The notes: generated by a model from the sequence alone, not told the origin. A stretch of 64,000 nucleotides of DNA from CAZGMJ01 sp964526785 (GCA_964526785.1 CAZGMJ010000009.1:55206-119205), one strand, 5' to 3'; positions 43,177 to 52,467 are shown, counted from the first letter of the stretch. Program-made: numbers and translations.

Positions 43177-44928
43177 ATGAAATACCTGTCGTGTTTCTTG
43201 TGCATGTTTATCCTGTGGGTTTCAGCGAGCCGAACACTCGCCGACCCGCCTCAACTCCGCGGCATCTGGATGCACGCGACGCAGATCAAGACGCCCACTG
43301 AAGCAGATTCGATGGTCACCAGGATCGACCGGGCGAATCTCAATGCGGTCTTCCTCCTCGTATGGTACTGGGGCGGGCAGGCGTACTACCACAGCGACCT
43401 GTGCCCGATGGGCGAGGGCATACAGGACGGCTACGATCCGCTCGGCTACATGGTCCGGCAGTGCCACCGACGCGGGATTGAAGTCCACGCATGGTTTGTG
43501 AACGGCGCTTACGGGGCTTCACAGCCAAGGCATGTACTCGACGAACATCCTGACTGGGCGGTCGATAACGGCGGTGCGGGCCAGATATGGTACGATTTCG
43601 GCAAGCCCGAGGTCCGCGAATTCCAGAGCGACCTGATGATCGAATGTCTGGAGAAGTACGATATCGACGGTCTGCACTTCGATTACATCCGCTACGGTCC
43701 CCATGTGTGCTTCTGCGATCATTGTCAGAAGGAGTTTGCGCGGCGCTATGGTTTCGAGCCTGTCACGGAGGAACAGCGAGGCACTTTCCCGGTGTTTGCG
43801 GAGATTTCCGCCAACACACTGAAGCATCCAACGACGGCCACGGTACTTGCGGAGTTCGCAGAGGACAATATCCCCGCGATCGCTCTGAATGAACACGGGG
43901 AGGGCCAGGTGCTGATGTTGAACTGGCACGCTGAGAGCGATATGCCCGCCGCAGCGGCGGAATCGGTGAAGCGTTTCCTCAAGAGCTGGACTTCTGAAGG
44001 GCAGCGTGTGTTTATCACCAATACTCCGGCCAATCGTCGTCAATATGGCGAGCGGTTTGTCGCAAAGGCTTCGAGTATGCTCCGTCGGCTCGGCTATGCA
44101 CCGGATAATATCCAGGCGGAAAGCGTCGAGAGGCTTGCGATCGGCAGCGTGGTTGTTCTGCCTGCTGTGTATATCATCCCGGAGTCCACGGCCGAGAAGC
44201 TCGAATCATTCGTTAGATCAGGCGGCAGGCTGTTGATCATTGACGGTCCGGTCAGATCCATGGGTATTCCGGCGATGCAGCGCATTACCGGTTTTGCGGG
44301 CTCGGGGCCTTATATTCATCGCGATGGTATCATCCGGTCCACCGGGCGTAGTTCTTTTGTTCCCAAGGGAAAACACAAGCTCAATCTCAAGCGCCATAAA
44401 CTCCGGGCGGCGAAGTGGGCCGAGTTTCGCAAGGCGGGGGTAACCTCGCTGGTACGGGACGTCTATCGTCGATCCAAAGAGAGCAAGCCTCGCGCTCAGA
44501 TCACCGCAGCGGTTTTCACGCCACTCGAATCCGCAGATGCGGTCTATCAGGATTGGCCGGGCTGGTTGCGAGAGGGCTGTATCGATTACGTCATCCCGAT
44601 GGCGTACACCACCGACACTCAGGGGCTGCGCGAACAGATCGAAGAATGGCGGACCGTCGATTCCGAGCTCTCACGCATTATCCCCGGCCTGTCGATTTAC
44701 GAAAGAGAAGACGGCACAGCGACGAGCCGCGATCCCGGTCTAATTCGGGACCAAGTAGAATTGATCCGCCGATATACCTCGCACGGGAACCTCTTTTTCT
44801 CTCTGCATTACCTTGATGAACGGCTGATCAAACTGTGCCGGAACGAGCTCTATCCCACCAGAGTCAGGCCCTATCGGCCGGCCCCCGAGCAACCACATCC
44901 AGGAAACCACAGTCAGTCGGCAAAGTAA
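43177..44928 (+). CDS. GHL10-type secreted glycosidase with an inserted domain
   Basis: This 583-residue exported protein has a signal peptide (YLSCFLCMFILWVSASRTLA), then the GHL10/YngK-like barrel: LRGIWMHATQIKTPTEADSM, VHAWFVNGAYG, DGLHFDYIRYGP and, in the last part, YVIPMAYTTDTQGL. The two halves of the barrel are separated by about 205 residues (about 205-410). The insert includes an Ala-rich, GATase-like stretch (GQVLMLNWHAESD, SVVVLPAVYIIPESTAEKLE, GGRLLIIDGP) that resembles beta-galactosidase trimerisation-type domains. Members of this group are thought to hydrolyse peptidoglycan-like or other glycans; activity is unproven here. Confidence 0.8.
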   Translation: MKYLSCFLCMFILWVSASRTLADPPQLRGIWMHATQIKTPTEADSMVTRIDRANLNAVFLLVWYWGGQAYYHSDLCPMGEGIQDGYDPLGYMVRQCHRRGIEVHAWFVNGAYGASQPRHVLDEHPDWAVDNGGAGQIWYDFGKPEVREFQSDLMIECLEKYDIDGLHFDYIRYGPHVCFCDHCQKEFARRYGFEPVTEEQRGTFPVFAEISANTLKHPTTATVLAEFAEDNIPAIALNEHGEGQVLMLNWHAESDMPAAAAESVKRFLKSWTSEGQRVFITNTPANRRQYGERFVAKASSMLRRLGYAPDNIQAESVERLAIGSVVVLPAVYIIPESTAEKLESFVRSGGRLLIIDGPVRSMGIPAMQRITGFAGSGPYIHRDGIIRSTGRSSFVPKGKHKLNLKRHKLRAAKWAEFRKAGVTSLVRDVYRRSKESKPRAQITAAVFTPLESADAVYQDWPGWLREGCIDYVIPMAYTTDTQGLREQIEEWRTVDSELSRIIPGLSIYEREDGTATSRDPGLIRDQVELIRRYTSHGNLFFSLHYLDERLIKLCRNELYPTRVRPYRPAPEQPHPGNHSQSAK

Positions 44929-45005
44929 CGGAAATCGAGCGTAGACAGCGCGACGCGGTCAAATCCCGGTTTTAGCCACAGCCTGGATCGGGCGAGATTG
45001 GCGTG

Positions 45006-45034
45006 TTGACTGGGCTTGCGGGCTGTGTTAGCAT
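45006..45034 (+). promoter_or_regulatory. Sigma70-like promoter of the GlmU-like/ACP/citrate-synthase operon
   Basis: TTGACT (45006-45011), a 17-base spacer and TAGCAT (45029-45034), 178 bases upstream of the first gene. Confidence 0.5.
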
Positions 45035-45212
45035 ATTCGGGCTGGCAGCCGGCCGATTGTTGGTGTACGGGGATGGTAGTAGACAGGAAGAGGAGCGAAC
45101 TCGGCACGGCGATACGATAACGCGGCGGCCGCGAAGGTCGCAGCGGCCTTGTGTCAACGAGCAGCCGCTGTTAGTCGCCGGGACGTAAATGAATTCAAGG
45201 GACGGATGTACT

Positions 45213-46493
45213 ATGCGCCTGATTTTGATCGACAGGGATGAAGATGCGAGAAAGAACTTCTTTCCACTGGCTCTGAACCGGCCGATATGGGAGCTTCGTT
45301 GCGGGATGCGGTCCCTGGGCGAAAGGCTGGTCGAAAAGGCCGGCGCGTCGGAAGCGGCCTGCTTTGTGCCAGACTACATGGCCGAAGCGTACGCTGAGCG
45401 AACGGATTGGGCCGTTAACGACGTAAAATCTCTGGCGGGCGACGATCTGCTGTTCGTCGACGGCCGCGTAAAGGCTGAAGGATTCGACATGCCGGGAGCG
45501 GGACCGAGCGAGATTCGGTTCGACGCAGAGGGCCGCGTGTTGTATGCACGAATCACGCAAGGTGACGCGGCGAAACTACCCGGCGGCAATGTGGACGATT
45601 TTCTGACCGCGGCCAAAGAGCAACTGACAGGCAAGCAGTGCGATGCGGCCACTTGGAATTACACGTGGGATCTGATTCTCGCCAATCCGGAGGCTATAGC
45701 CGGCGACTTCGCGGCTTGCGGCGCGAGCGGGATCGAAGGGACGTTGGAGCAGCCCAACGCCATTCGCGGCAACGAAAAAGATGTGTATATCGGCCCCGGG
45801 GCGGTCGTGCACCCGATGGTGGTGATCGATGCGGAGAACGGTCCGGTCTATATCGATGAGGGGGTGGAGGTACATCCGTTCAGCCGGATTGAGGGCCCCT
45901 GCTATATCGGCAGGGATTCGATTCTGTTGGGTGCCAAGTGCAGGGAGGGCAATTCGATCGGGCCGATGTGCAGGATCGGCGGCGAGGTCGAGGAATCCAT
46001 TATCCAGGGCTATTCGAACAAGTATCACGACGGCTTTCTTGGGCATGCGTATGTCGGGCAGTGGGTGAATCTCGGGGCACTGACGACCAACAGCGACCTG
46101 AAGAACGATTATTCGCCGGTTTCGGTCATACTCGATGGTCGCAAGACCATCAATACGGGTTCGACCAAGGTCGGCTCGCTGATCGGCGATCACACCAAGA
46201 CGTCCATCGGGACCCTTTTGAATACGGGTTCGTACGTTGGTGCGATGGCTATTATTATGGCCACGGGCAAGCCGCTGCCCAAATTCATTCCGTCGTTTGC
46301 GTGGTTTATCGAGGGCAACGTGACCAAGGGCTTTGGCAGGCGAAAGCTTTATCAGACGGCGCAGACGGCGATGAGTCGGCGGGGACACACGTGGTCGCAT
46401 GCCGAGGAGGCGATGTGGGAGAGCGTATTCGAAATGACCGCCCCGCCGCGTAACAGAGCGATCAAGCGGGGTCGTAAGGCAATGATGAAATAG
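45213..46493 (+). CDS. GlmU-related sugar nucleotidyltransferase-like protein
   Basis: This 426-residue cytoplasmic protein starts LILIDRDEDARKNFFPLALN, a pattern typical of putative nucleotidyltransferases of the GLMU family in Planctomycetota and Bacteroidota. Its N-terminal half lacks a normal GxGxRxxP nucleotide loop. The second half is a left-handed beta-helix (YIGPGAVVHPMVVIDAENGP, YIDEGVEVHPFSRIEGPCYI, KTSIGTLLNTGSYVGAMAII), as in hexapeptide acyltransferases. It probably binds or modifies an amino sugar phosphate. ATG 45213 follows AGGGA. The ACP and citrate-synthase-like genes follow with short gaps. Confidence 0.82.
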   Translation: MRLILIDRDEDARKNFFPLALNRPIWELRCGMRSLGERLVEKAGASEAACFVPDYMAEAYAERTDWAVNDVKSLAGDDLLFVDGRVKAEGFDMPGAGPSEIRFDAEGRVLYARITQGDAAKLPGGNVDDFLTAAKEQLTGKQCDAATWNYTWDLILANPEAIAGDFAACGASGIEGTLEQPNAIRGNEKDVYIGPGAVVHPMVVIDAENGPVYIDEGVEVHPFSRIEGPCYIGRDSILLGAKCREGNSIGPMCRIGGEVEESIIQGYSNKYHDGFLGHAYVGQWVNLGALTTNSDLKNDYSPVSVILDGRKTINTGSTKVGSLIGDHTKTSIGTLLNTGSYVGAMAIIMATGKPLPKFIPSFAWFIEGNVTKGFGRRKLYQTAQTAMSRRGHTWSHAEEAMWESVFEMTAPPRNRAIKRGRKAMMK

Positions 46494-46516
46494 CAACTCA
46501 GTACGGAGGCATGTAC

Positions 46517-46777
46517 ATGGCAACAGTGGAAGATCGAGTCAAGGCGGTAACTGCTCGCGTGCTTCAGATCGAGGCCGACGAGATCAAGCCGGAAGATAAT
46601 TTCACCGCGGACCTGGGCGCAGAGAGCGTGCAGTCCATTGAACTGGTGGCGATGTTCGAGGAGGAGTTCGGCATTGAGATGGATGAGGATGCTGCTTTGT
46701 CGGTCGAGACGGTCGGCGGTGCGGTCACATTCATTACCGACGTATGCAAAGAGCAGGGCGTAGAGATCGAAAGCTAA
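46517..46777 (+). CDS. Acyl carrier protein
   Basis: This small acidic protein of 86 residues carries acyl groups on a phosphopantetheine arm. The attachment Ser is in DLGAESVQSIELV (the usual Asp-Ser-Leu is here Glu-Ser-Val). Helices II and III are regular (FEEEFGIEMDEDAA, VGGAVTFITDVCKE). The start at 46517 is preferred to 46511 because GGAGG is then about 8 bases upstream. It is not beside fatty-acid genes; its neighbours are a GlmU-like protein and a citrate-synthase-like enzyme, so it may serve a dedicated acyl transfer. Confidence 0.92.
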   Translation: MATVEDRVKAVTARVLQIEADEIKPEDNFTADLGAESVQSIELVAMFEEEFGIEMDEDAALSVETVGGAVTFITDVCKEQGVEIES

Positions 46778-46806
46778 ATGCAACGCAGGAATACAGGGGG
46801 TCCGAC

Positions 46807-48198
46807 ATGGGCAAAGCCAAGAAACATCATCGTTTGGTGGACGCGAAGAAGCCGAACCTGGTGGAAGATACGTTTCCGTACACGCTGCCACCTTTGATCC
46901 GATTCGACCAGCCGGTCGTGGAATACATCGACGGCGAACCGGTCGAATTCGACTTCGGTGCGGTGAAGGACCGTGATATCGTGATTTCCGACACGACGTT
47001 TCGCGACGGCCAGCAGTCGCGTCCGCCGTACACAATCGATCAGATGGTCCATATCTACGACCTGATGGCCAAACTGAGCGGCCCAAACGGCGTGCTGCGG
47101 CAGACGGAGTTCTTTTTGTACACGAAGAACGACCGCGAGACGCTGGACAGGTGCCGGGCACTGGGGCACAAATACCCGGAGTGTACGGGCTGGATCCGCG
47201 CTGTGAAGGGGGACTTTCGGCTGGTCAAGGAGGCCGGGCTCAAAGAGACGGGCATGCTGACCAGTTGCTCGGACTACCACATCTTCCACAAGCTGAAATT
47301 CCGCAGCCGGAAGGAGTGCATGGAAAGCTATTGCGAGGTGGTGGATGCAGCGTTCGAGGCGGGGGTTCGGCCGCGATGCCATCTGGAAGACCTGACGCGG
47401 GCGGATATTGAGGGCTTCGTCCTGCCGTTCGTAGATCGTCTTATGGAGATGAGCGAACAGGTACCGGAGGAGCTTTCGGCCAAGATTCGTTTGTGCGATA
47501 CGATGGGATTTGGGATAAGTTATCCGGGCGCCGAATTGCCGCGGAGCATTCCGAAGCTGATATACAAGCTCAACAAGGAGTGCGGCGTGCCGAGCGACCG
47601 GCTTGAGTGGCACGGGCATAATGACTTTCATAAGGTACACGTCAACGGCGGGACGGCGTGGCTGTACGGCTGCGACGCCGTGAATACCACTGCATTCGGA
47701 TTCGGTGAACGGACGGGCAATCCGCCGCTCGAAGGGGCCATTATCGAATACATCGCGCTGAAGGGCGATACGTGCGGTATTGATACGAGTGTGATTACGG
47801 AACTTGCCGACTACATGCGGTCAATCGGTCTGCCGATTCCGGAGAACTATCCGTTTGCGGGCAAGGCGTTCAACACGACACGAGCGGGTATTCATGCCGG
47901 CGGCCTGCGGCAGGATGAACGGATTTACAATATCTTCGACACCGAGACGCTGCTGAATCGGCCGCCGAGGGTGGCCATAACGGATAAGAGCGGGGCCGAT
48001 GGAGTGGCGCACTGGCTCAATGAGTTCTTCGGTCTAAAGGGCGACGAGCGAATCAGCAAGATCAAAGTGCACAAGCTGGCCCGCTGGGTGATCGATCAGT
48101 ACGACGTTGATGGACGGCTTACGGCGATCAGCGATCAGGAACTGGAAGAGAAGTCGAAGGAACTTTATCCGGATTACTGGGCCAAGTACAAGGAATAG
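46807..48198 (+). CDS. Homocitrate/isopropylmalate synthase family enzyme, likely Re-citrate synthase
   Basis: This 463-residue HMGL-like TIM-barrel enzyme condenses acetyl-CoA with a 2-oxo acid. The metal and substrate motif is VISDTTFRDGQQSRPPYT, with the catalytic barrel blocks LRQTEFFLYTKNDRETLDRC, CDTMGFGISYPGAELPRS and the metal His pair in EWHGHNDFHKVHVN. The RPPYT extension, the long insert with FFLYTKNDRE and the length fit my memory of the Clostridium-type Re-citrate synthase subgroup better than LeuA. Annotation pipelines often call such proteins 2-isopropylmalate or homocitrate synthase. No LeuA-type C-terminal regulatory domain is present. It lies 29 bases after the ACP gene, in one operon. 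Confidence 0.8.
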   Translation: MGKAKKHHRLVDAKKPNLVEDTFPYTLPPLIRFDQPVVEYIDGEPVEFDFGAVKDRDIVISDTTFRDGQQSRPPYTIDQMVHIYDLMAKLSGPNGVLRQTEFFLYTKNDRETLDRCRALGHKYPECTGWIRAVKGDFRLVKEAGLKETGMLTSCSDYHIFHKLKFRSRKECMESYCEVVDAAFEAGVRPRCHLEDLTRADIEGFVLPFVDRLMEMSEQVPEELSAKIRLCDTMGFGISYPGAELPRSIPKLIYKLNKECGVPSDRLEWHGHNDFHKVHVNGGTAWLYGCDAVNTTAFGFGERTGNPPLEGAIIEYIALKGDTCGIDTSVITELADYMRSIGLPIPENYPFAGKAFNTTRAGIHAGGLRQDERIYNIFDTETLLNRPPRVAITDKSGADGVAHWLNEFFGLKGDERISKIKVHKLARWVIDQYDVDGRLTAISDQELEEKSKELYPDYWAKYKE

Positions 48199-48252
48199 CC
48201 GGCGGTGCGGGAAGAGCGCCGAATGCACTGCGGCGGTTGGGCGGACAAGGTC

Positions 48253-49467
48253 TCAATCAGGGTACAGAAGATAGTTGTTCCGGATCTTGCGGAAGGCCTT
48301 GCGCTCGGGGCGCCATTGGGCCCGGAGCTTATCGAGAGGTGCACCGGCTACAATCGCACGGCGGATGGTGTCGGTTCCGCAGAGCCGGTCGAAGTGTTCA
48401 GATCGCCACTCGAAGGCGGTCGGGTACATCCGATGGATCGTGCGGACAATCATGATGCCCGACCAGTAGGCTTCGACGGCCGATCTGTCTGAGATGTGGA
48501 TTCGGATGCCCCGGCATTTGCGGCCTTCGTACTTCGAAGAGGAGGGGGTGAATGCAGCGGAGAGAAAAGTCAGGCCGGGCAGATTCAATCGCTTTAGCTC
48601 CGGCAGGAGACGCTGCGGTTCTATCCAGGGGGCGCCGAACTGTCTGAACGGCAGCGGGGTGCCTCGTCCTTCGGACACATTGGTTCCTTCCAGCAGGCAC
48701 AGGCCGGGGTAGACGATTGCGGTGGCGAGGTTGGGAATATTGGGAGAGGGTTTGGTGAACGTCAGGCCGGTCTGGTCGTACCACATTTCCCGCCGCCAGC
48801 CTGTCATTGGAACCACATGCAATTCTACGCGATCTTTTCCGGCTGCCCAGCGCTGTTCGTTGAACATCTGCGCAAGCTCGGCGACGGTCATGGCATGCCT
48901 GACGGGGATCGGGTGCATGCCGACGAAACTCGCAAAATTCGGATCGAGCACATTACCCTCCACGGCAAGGCCGTTTATCGGATTGGGCCGGTCGAGCACG
49001 ACGAACACCGTGCCCGTCCGGGCTGCGGCCTGCATGGCAAGGGACATGGTGTAGATATAGGTGTAGAAGCGTGCACCGACGTCCTGAATGTCGAAGACCA
49101 ACACGTCCACATCGGCGAGCATTTGTTCGGTGGGTTTGCGAGTCCGGCCGTACAAGCTGTACACCGGCAGTTGCAGGTTCGGGTCCACGGCATCGGCAAC
49201 CTTCCGGCCCGCTTCGAGCGTGCCTGTGAAGCCATGCTCGGGACTGAACAGTGCGGTGAGCCGGCCCGCGTGCGACTGGCGGAATATGTCCACGATGAAT
49301 CGACCGGCACTGTCGCGAGCGGTATGGTTCGCGATGACACCGATGCGTCTGCCTTCGAACAGGTGTCTGTAACGCCCGATGTTATCGAGACCGGTCCTGA
49401 CAACGCCTCGGGTCGAGGGAACGAGCGCCAGCGAGACGAGCAACACTATCGTCTTCGTTCGTTTCAT
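48253..49467 (-). CDS. DUF1343 family protein, NamZ-like exo-beta-N-acetylmuramidase
   Basis: This 404-residue exported protein has a signal peptide (TIVLLVSLALVPSTRG). Family features are RRIGVIANHTARDS, LFSPEHGFTGTLEAGRKV, PVYSLYGRTRKPTEQML, VLVFDIQDVGARFYTYIYTM and YPGLCLLEGTNVSEGRGTPLPF. The DUF1343 family includes NamZ of B. subtilis, which removes terminal MurNAc from peptidoglycan chains. It is transcribed divergently from a serine hydrolase gene. In B. subtilis namZ is clustered with nagZ and amiE, the latter of the same beta-lactamase-like superfamily, so a shared wall-recycling role is inferred. Confidence 0.88.
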   Translation of the reverse strand: MKRTKTIVLLVSLALVPSTRGVVRTGLDNIGRYRHLFEGRRIGVIANHTARDSAGRFIVDIFRQSHAGRLTALFSPEHGFTGTLEAGRKVADAVDPNLQLPVYSLYGRTRKPTEQMLADVDVLVFDIQDVGARFYTYIYTMSLAMQAAARTGTVFVVLDRPNPINGLAVEGNVLDPNFASFVGMHPIPVRHAMTVAELAQMFNEQRWAAGKDRVELHVVPMTGWRREMWYDQTGLTFTKPSPNIPNLATAIVYPGLCLLEGTNVSEGRGTPLPFRQFGAPWIEPQRLLPELKRLNLPGLTFLSAAFTPSSSKYEGRKCRGIRIHISDRSAVEAYWSGIMIVRTIHRMYPTAFEWRSEHFDRLCGTDTIRRAIVAGAPLDKLRAQWRPERKAFRKIRNNYLLYPD

Positions 49468-49587
49468 TTGTGCCTGCCTGTTCGAAAGAGGTCAAAGGGT
49501 CATTCTGCGTGTCGCCATCGATCGGCGTTACCTGCAGCAGGTGTTGATTGTAGGCGAAAATGACAATCAATGGCAAGTGGAAGGGCA

Positions 49588-49616
49588 ATGACATCGGCAC
49601 CGCCAACGATTATAAT
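49588..49616 (+). promoter_or_regulatory. Sigma70-like promoter of the serine hydrolase gene
   Basis: ATGACA (49588-49593), a 17-base spacer and perfect TATAAT (49611-49616). Its position only just upstream of the ATG at 49628 supports a later start for the gene. Confidence 0.6.
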
Positions 49617-49663
49617 CTTTCAGAGAGATGTATTCACGAGATGACATACTGAGGATAGTGCGA

Positions 49664-50800
49664 TTGCGACAGATATTCATCGGTCTGTTGCTTGGTTGCT
49701 GTGTGCTGGTGATGTCCTGTCGATCCGGGGCCGGCGGACGCTGTATGGACGCACTGGACGGTATCGATGCGATTGTCATGCAGGAAATTTCCGAGGGGCA
49801 CATCCCGGGAGCGGTCGTTCTGGCGGGACGGCCCGGCGACGTTTTGTATCACAAAGCCTTCGGCATGGCAGTGCAGGAACCGTATCAACAACAGATGTTG
49901 CGAGACGCCGTATTCGATCTGGCCTCTTTGACCAAACCTGTGGCAACAGCAACATCGATCATGATTCTGGTGGATCGCGGCCGGATGCGCCTGGATGACA
50001 ACGTCGGTAAGTATCTGCCGGCTTTTGGGTGCGCCGGCAAAGAGGAGGCGGAAATCCGGCATCTGCTGACGCATACATCGGGCCTGCCTGCGTACACAAG
50101 TGCGGCCGAATTACAGCAAGAGTGTGGGGAGAACTGTACTGAGGCGGTGATCGAGAAGATATGCAGTCTCGAAGCTCTGGACCCACCTGGTGTGAAGTTC
50201 CGGTATAGCTGCCTGGGGTATATCACGCTGGCGAAGATTGTTGAGGTCGTCAGCGGAGTGCGGCTGGATTCGTTTAGCCGAAGCAACGTCTTTCTGCCGC
50301 TTGGCATGTACCAGACTCGGTTCAATCCACCAGCATCCTGGCGGGGCCGCGTCGCGGCTACGGAGATTGTCGAGGGGAACGTACTGCGCGGGACGGTGCA
50401 CGATCCTCTGGCCCGGCTGGGCGGAGGCGTTTCGGGCAACGCTGGAGTTTTCTCCACAGCGGACGATCTGGCGGTCTATTGTTCGATGCTGCTTAACGAC
50501 GGCGTGCACGAAGGCGATCGGATTCTGAGCAGCCGAGCGGTCGAGATGCTGACAAAGGCGCAATCACACGGCAGAGCATTCGGTTTCGATGTGGGTTCGG
50601 CTTATGCGTGGGTCAAGGGATCGTACGCTTCGACCCGGGCGTATTGCCACACGGGCTACACAGGAACCTCGGTAGTCTGCGACCCTGAGGCCCAAACGTA
50701 TTTGATCATCCTGACGAACCGGGTACATCCGGACGACAATGGCAGCACGCGGTCGCTGCGCACACAAGTAGCGAATGTGGTTTTCAAGGCATGCCGGTGA
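49664..50800 (+). CDS. Beta-lactamase-family serine hydrolase lipoprotein (AmiE-like)
   Basis: This exported hydrolase of about 378 residues has a lipobox signal (LLLGCCVLVMSC). The SxxK nucleophile is in FDLASLTKPVAT, the second motif is FRYSCLGYI (Tyr-Ser-Cys for the usual Tyr-x-Asn), and the third motif is CHTGYTGTS (HTG). These are the three motifs of the class C/AmiE fold. TTG 49664 (or GTG 49658), after GAGGA, fits the promoter better than ATG 49628. Pairing with the NamZ-like gene suggests an N-acetylmuramyl-alanine amidase or related muropeptide activity rather than antibiotic resistance. Confidence 0.85.
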   Translation: MRQIFIGLLLGCCVLVMSCRSGAGGRCMDALDGIDAIVMQEISEGHIPGAVVLAGRPGDVLYHKAFGMAVQEPYQQQMLRDAVFDLASLTKPVATATSIMILVDRGRMRLDDNVGKYLPAFGCAGKEEAEIRHLLTHTSGLPAYTSAAELQQECGENCTEAVIEKICSLEALDPPGVKFRYSCLGYITLAKIVEVVSGVRLDSFSRSNVFLPLGMYQTRFNPPASWRGRVAATEIVEGNVLRGTVHDPLARLGGGVSGNAGVFSTADDLAVYCSMLLNDGVHEGDRILSSRAVEMLTKAQSHGRAFGFDVGSAYAWVKGSYASTRAYCHTGYTGTSVVCDPEAQTYLIILTNRVHPDDNGSTRSLRTQVANVVFKACR

Positions 50801-50831
50801 TGCGGCCGTTCGCGGGGTGGGGCGGACGATG

Positions 50832-52220
50832 TCAGCGCCTCCGCCGGGTACCACGGCGATCATTCATGTTGTCATACCTACCACGGCGGCGAGAATCCTG
50901 TGTTTCGACGGGTTGAACGGAAGCAGGGGCAAGGGCGTCCTTTTCCATTTCTTCGATCAACTTGTCAAGACGGATCTTCCTGGTGAGGAGTAAGCCATCG
51001 ATGGCGGCGATCGTTTTTTCCGTTTTCTCCTGCTCGGCAGCTTTTCGAATCAGGATCAGCTCGGCGGCGATTTGATTGTTGACTATACCGGCCAGGTCCT
51101 TTCTGGAGGCGGTGTTTTCCCTGAGCCACTTCCAGGCCTCGTCCTCCGCCCTGAGGGTCAGCCGCAGCGATTCTTTCTCCAGGCCTTTGACGGGCAACTT
51201 CAATGGAATCTTGAAGATATTCGGATCGATGGCCTGGTCGTGGGGTGCCGGGGTGGACATGGGTTCCGCTGCGACATTGTCGTCTGCGTATCCATTGCTG
51301 CGATAGCGGCCACGGCTGCGCGTGGTTCTCGTGCGATATCGGCCGCGACCACCACTCATCTCGGGTCCCGCAGTTTGTTCCTGCTGTTCGTCAAGCGTTC
51401 GAATCAGTCGGATGTATCTGGCCGCACGATTCTTGAGGACTTCATCCAGCACTTTCGTTGCTTTGGCGGCCTTCTCTTTCTCCGCGATTTCCCGCAGGAA
51501 GGCGAATTCGCTCCGCACGGTTCTGTGGACCGCTTTGGCCAGGTCCGACCGCGTTCGCTGTTCTTCTTCCATCCAGTAGCGGATTTCGAAGCGGCTTCTT
51601 CGATCCAGCAATTCCAGTTCGGTTTCGAGTCCCTGGAACTGTCTGACTTTGGCCCTGACGACGTTGGGGTCAGCAATCGGACTAGGTTCCTGTTCTTCCA
51701 ATGGCAAAGGTCCATCGCGAAGCATCATGATTTGTTGGGCTGAACCGGGAGCTGGTTCGGCGGAACCGCCGGACAAGAACGCCACGACATCCTGCTTACC
51801 CGAGGCTCTGGCCATGCCAACAGGCGTTCCGCCCATAAGATTCTGGACGGTCAGATCCGCTCCGGCATTTACGAGGACCCGGCAGGCATCGAGATGGCCT
51901 GCTCCGGCCGCGTAGTGCAAGGGCGTGCTTCCATACTGGTCTTTGGCGTTTACGTCAGCCCCTTTATTGACCAGCAGATTTGCGATTTCGTGATAGTTTC
52001 GCTGGGCGGCATAGAAAAGCGGGGTAAACCCGGCTTCATCCTTCTCATTAACAGGGGTTCCGGTCTCCAGAAGTGTCTGAACGCGGCCGAAATCCTGGTT
52101 CTGAACGGCCAGGTGCAGCGCGAATTTCCCTCCCGCGGCTGGGGCATTCAGCGCAAAGACAGACAGTGCGAGAAGCATCATCAAGGCTATTCTGGTCGAG
52201 ACAAATTGGCGTCCCATCAT
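50832..52220 (-). CDS. Secreted ankyrin-repeat protein
   Basis: This 462-residue protein has a signal peptide (IALMMLLALSVFALNAPAAG) and at least four ankyrin repeats in residues 28-150 (FALHLAVQNQDFGRVQTLLE, AGFTPLFYAAQRNYHEIANL, YGSTPLHYAAGAGHLDACRV, GGTPVGMARASGKQDVVAFL). The remaining part is helical, charged and coiled-coil-like (VHRTVRSEFAFLREIAEKEK; a second similar stretch near LAGIVNNQIAAELILIRKAA). The end is arginine-rich (RRGRYDNMNDRRGTRRRR). The role is probably protein binding in the periplasm; I recognise no enzyme. GGAGGACATA precedes the ATG. Confidence 0.85.
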   Translation of the reverse strand: MMGRQFVSTRIALMMLLALSVFALNAPAAGGKFALHLAVQNQDFGRVQTLLETGTPVNEKDEAGFTPLFYAAQRNYHEIANLLVNKGADVNAKDQYGSTPLHYAAGAGHLDACRVLVNAGADLTVQNLMGGTPVGMARASGKQDVVAFLSGGSAEPAPGSAQQIMMLRDGPLPLEEQEPSPIADPNVVRAKVRQFQGLETELELLDRRSRFEIRYWMEEEQRTRSDLAKAVHRTVRSEFAFLREIAEKEKAAKATKVLDEVLKNRAARYIRLIRTLDEQQEQTAGPEMSGGRGRYRTRTTRSRGRYRSNGYADDNVAAEPMSTPAPHDQAIDPNIFKIPLKLPVKGLEKESLRLTLRAEDEAWKWLRENTASRKDLAGIVNNQIAAELILIRKAAEQEKTEKTIAAIDGLLLTRKIRLDKLIEEMEKDALAPASVQPVETQDSRRRGRYDNMNDRRGTRRRR

Positions 52221-52467
52221 TATGTCCTCCGAGAAACATGGCTTTTAATCAGAACCCGCAACAGCGTCGTTTCGTACGGGTACATCCGTATATGGGCGTA
52301 TTATACAGGAAATCGCAGGATCATGATGAGAAAATTATTCGAGTCGAGTGTCTGTATTGCCGTGCGGGGGCTTCTGGCGGTCTGAGCCTTCTACTGCAAC
52401 GTGCTTTTCCCATCGGAATATGCTATATTGGAGGCGGATTCTGTATCTACCTCGATCGGAGAACGAC

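Noticed and set aside
49664..50800. Antibiotic-resistance beta-lactamase
   Set aside because: The SxxK hydrolase is a lipoprotein paired with a NamZ-like gene and has Tyr-Ser-Cys and HTG motifs typical of the AmiE/esterase side of the superfamily; nothing indicates resistance.
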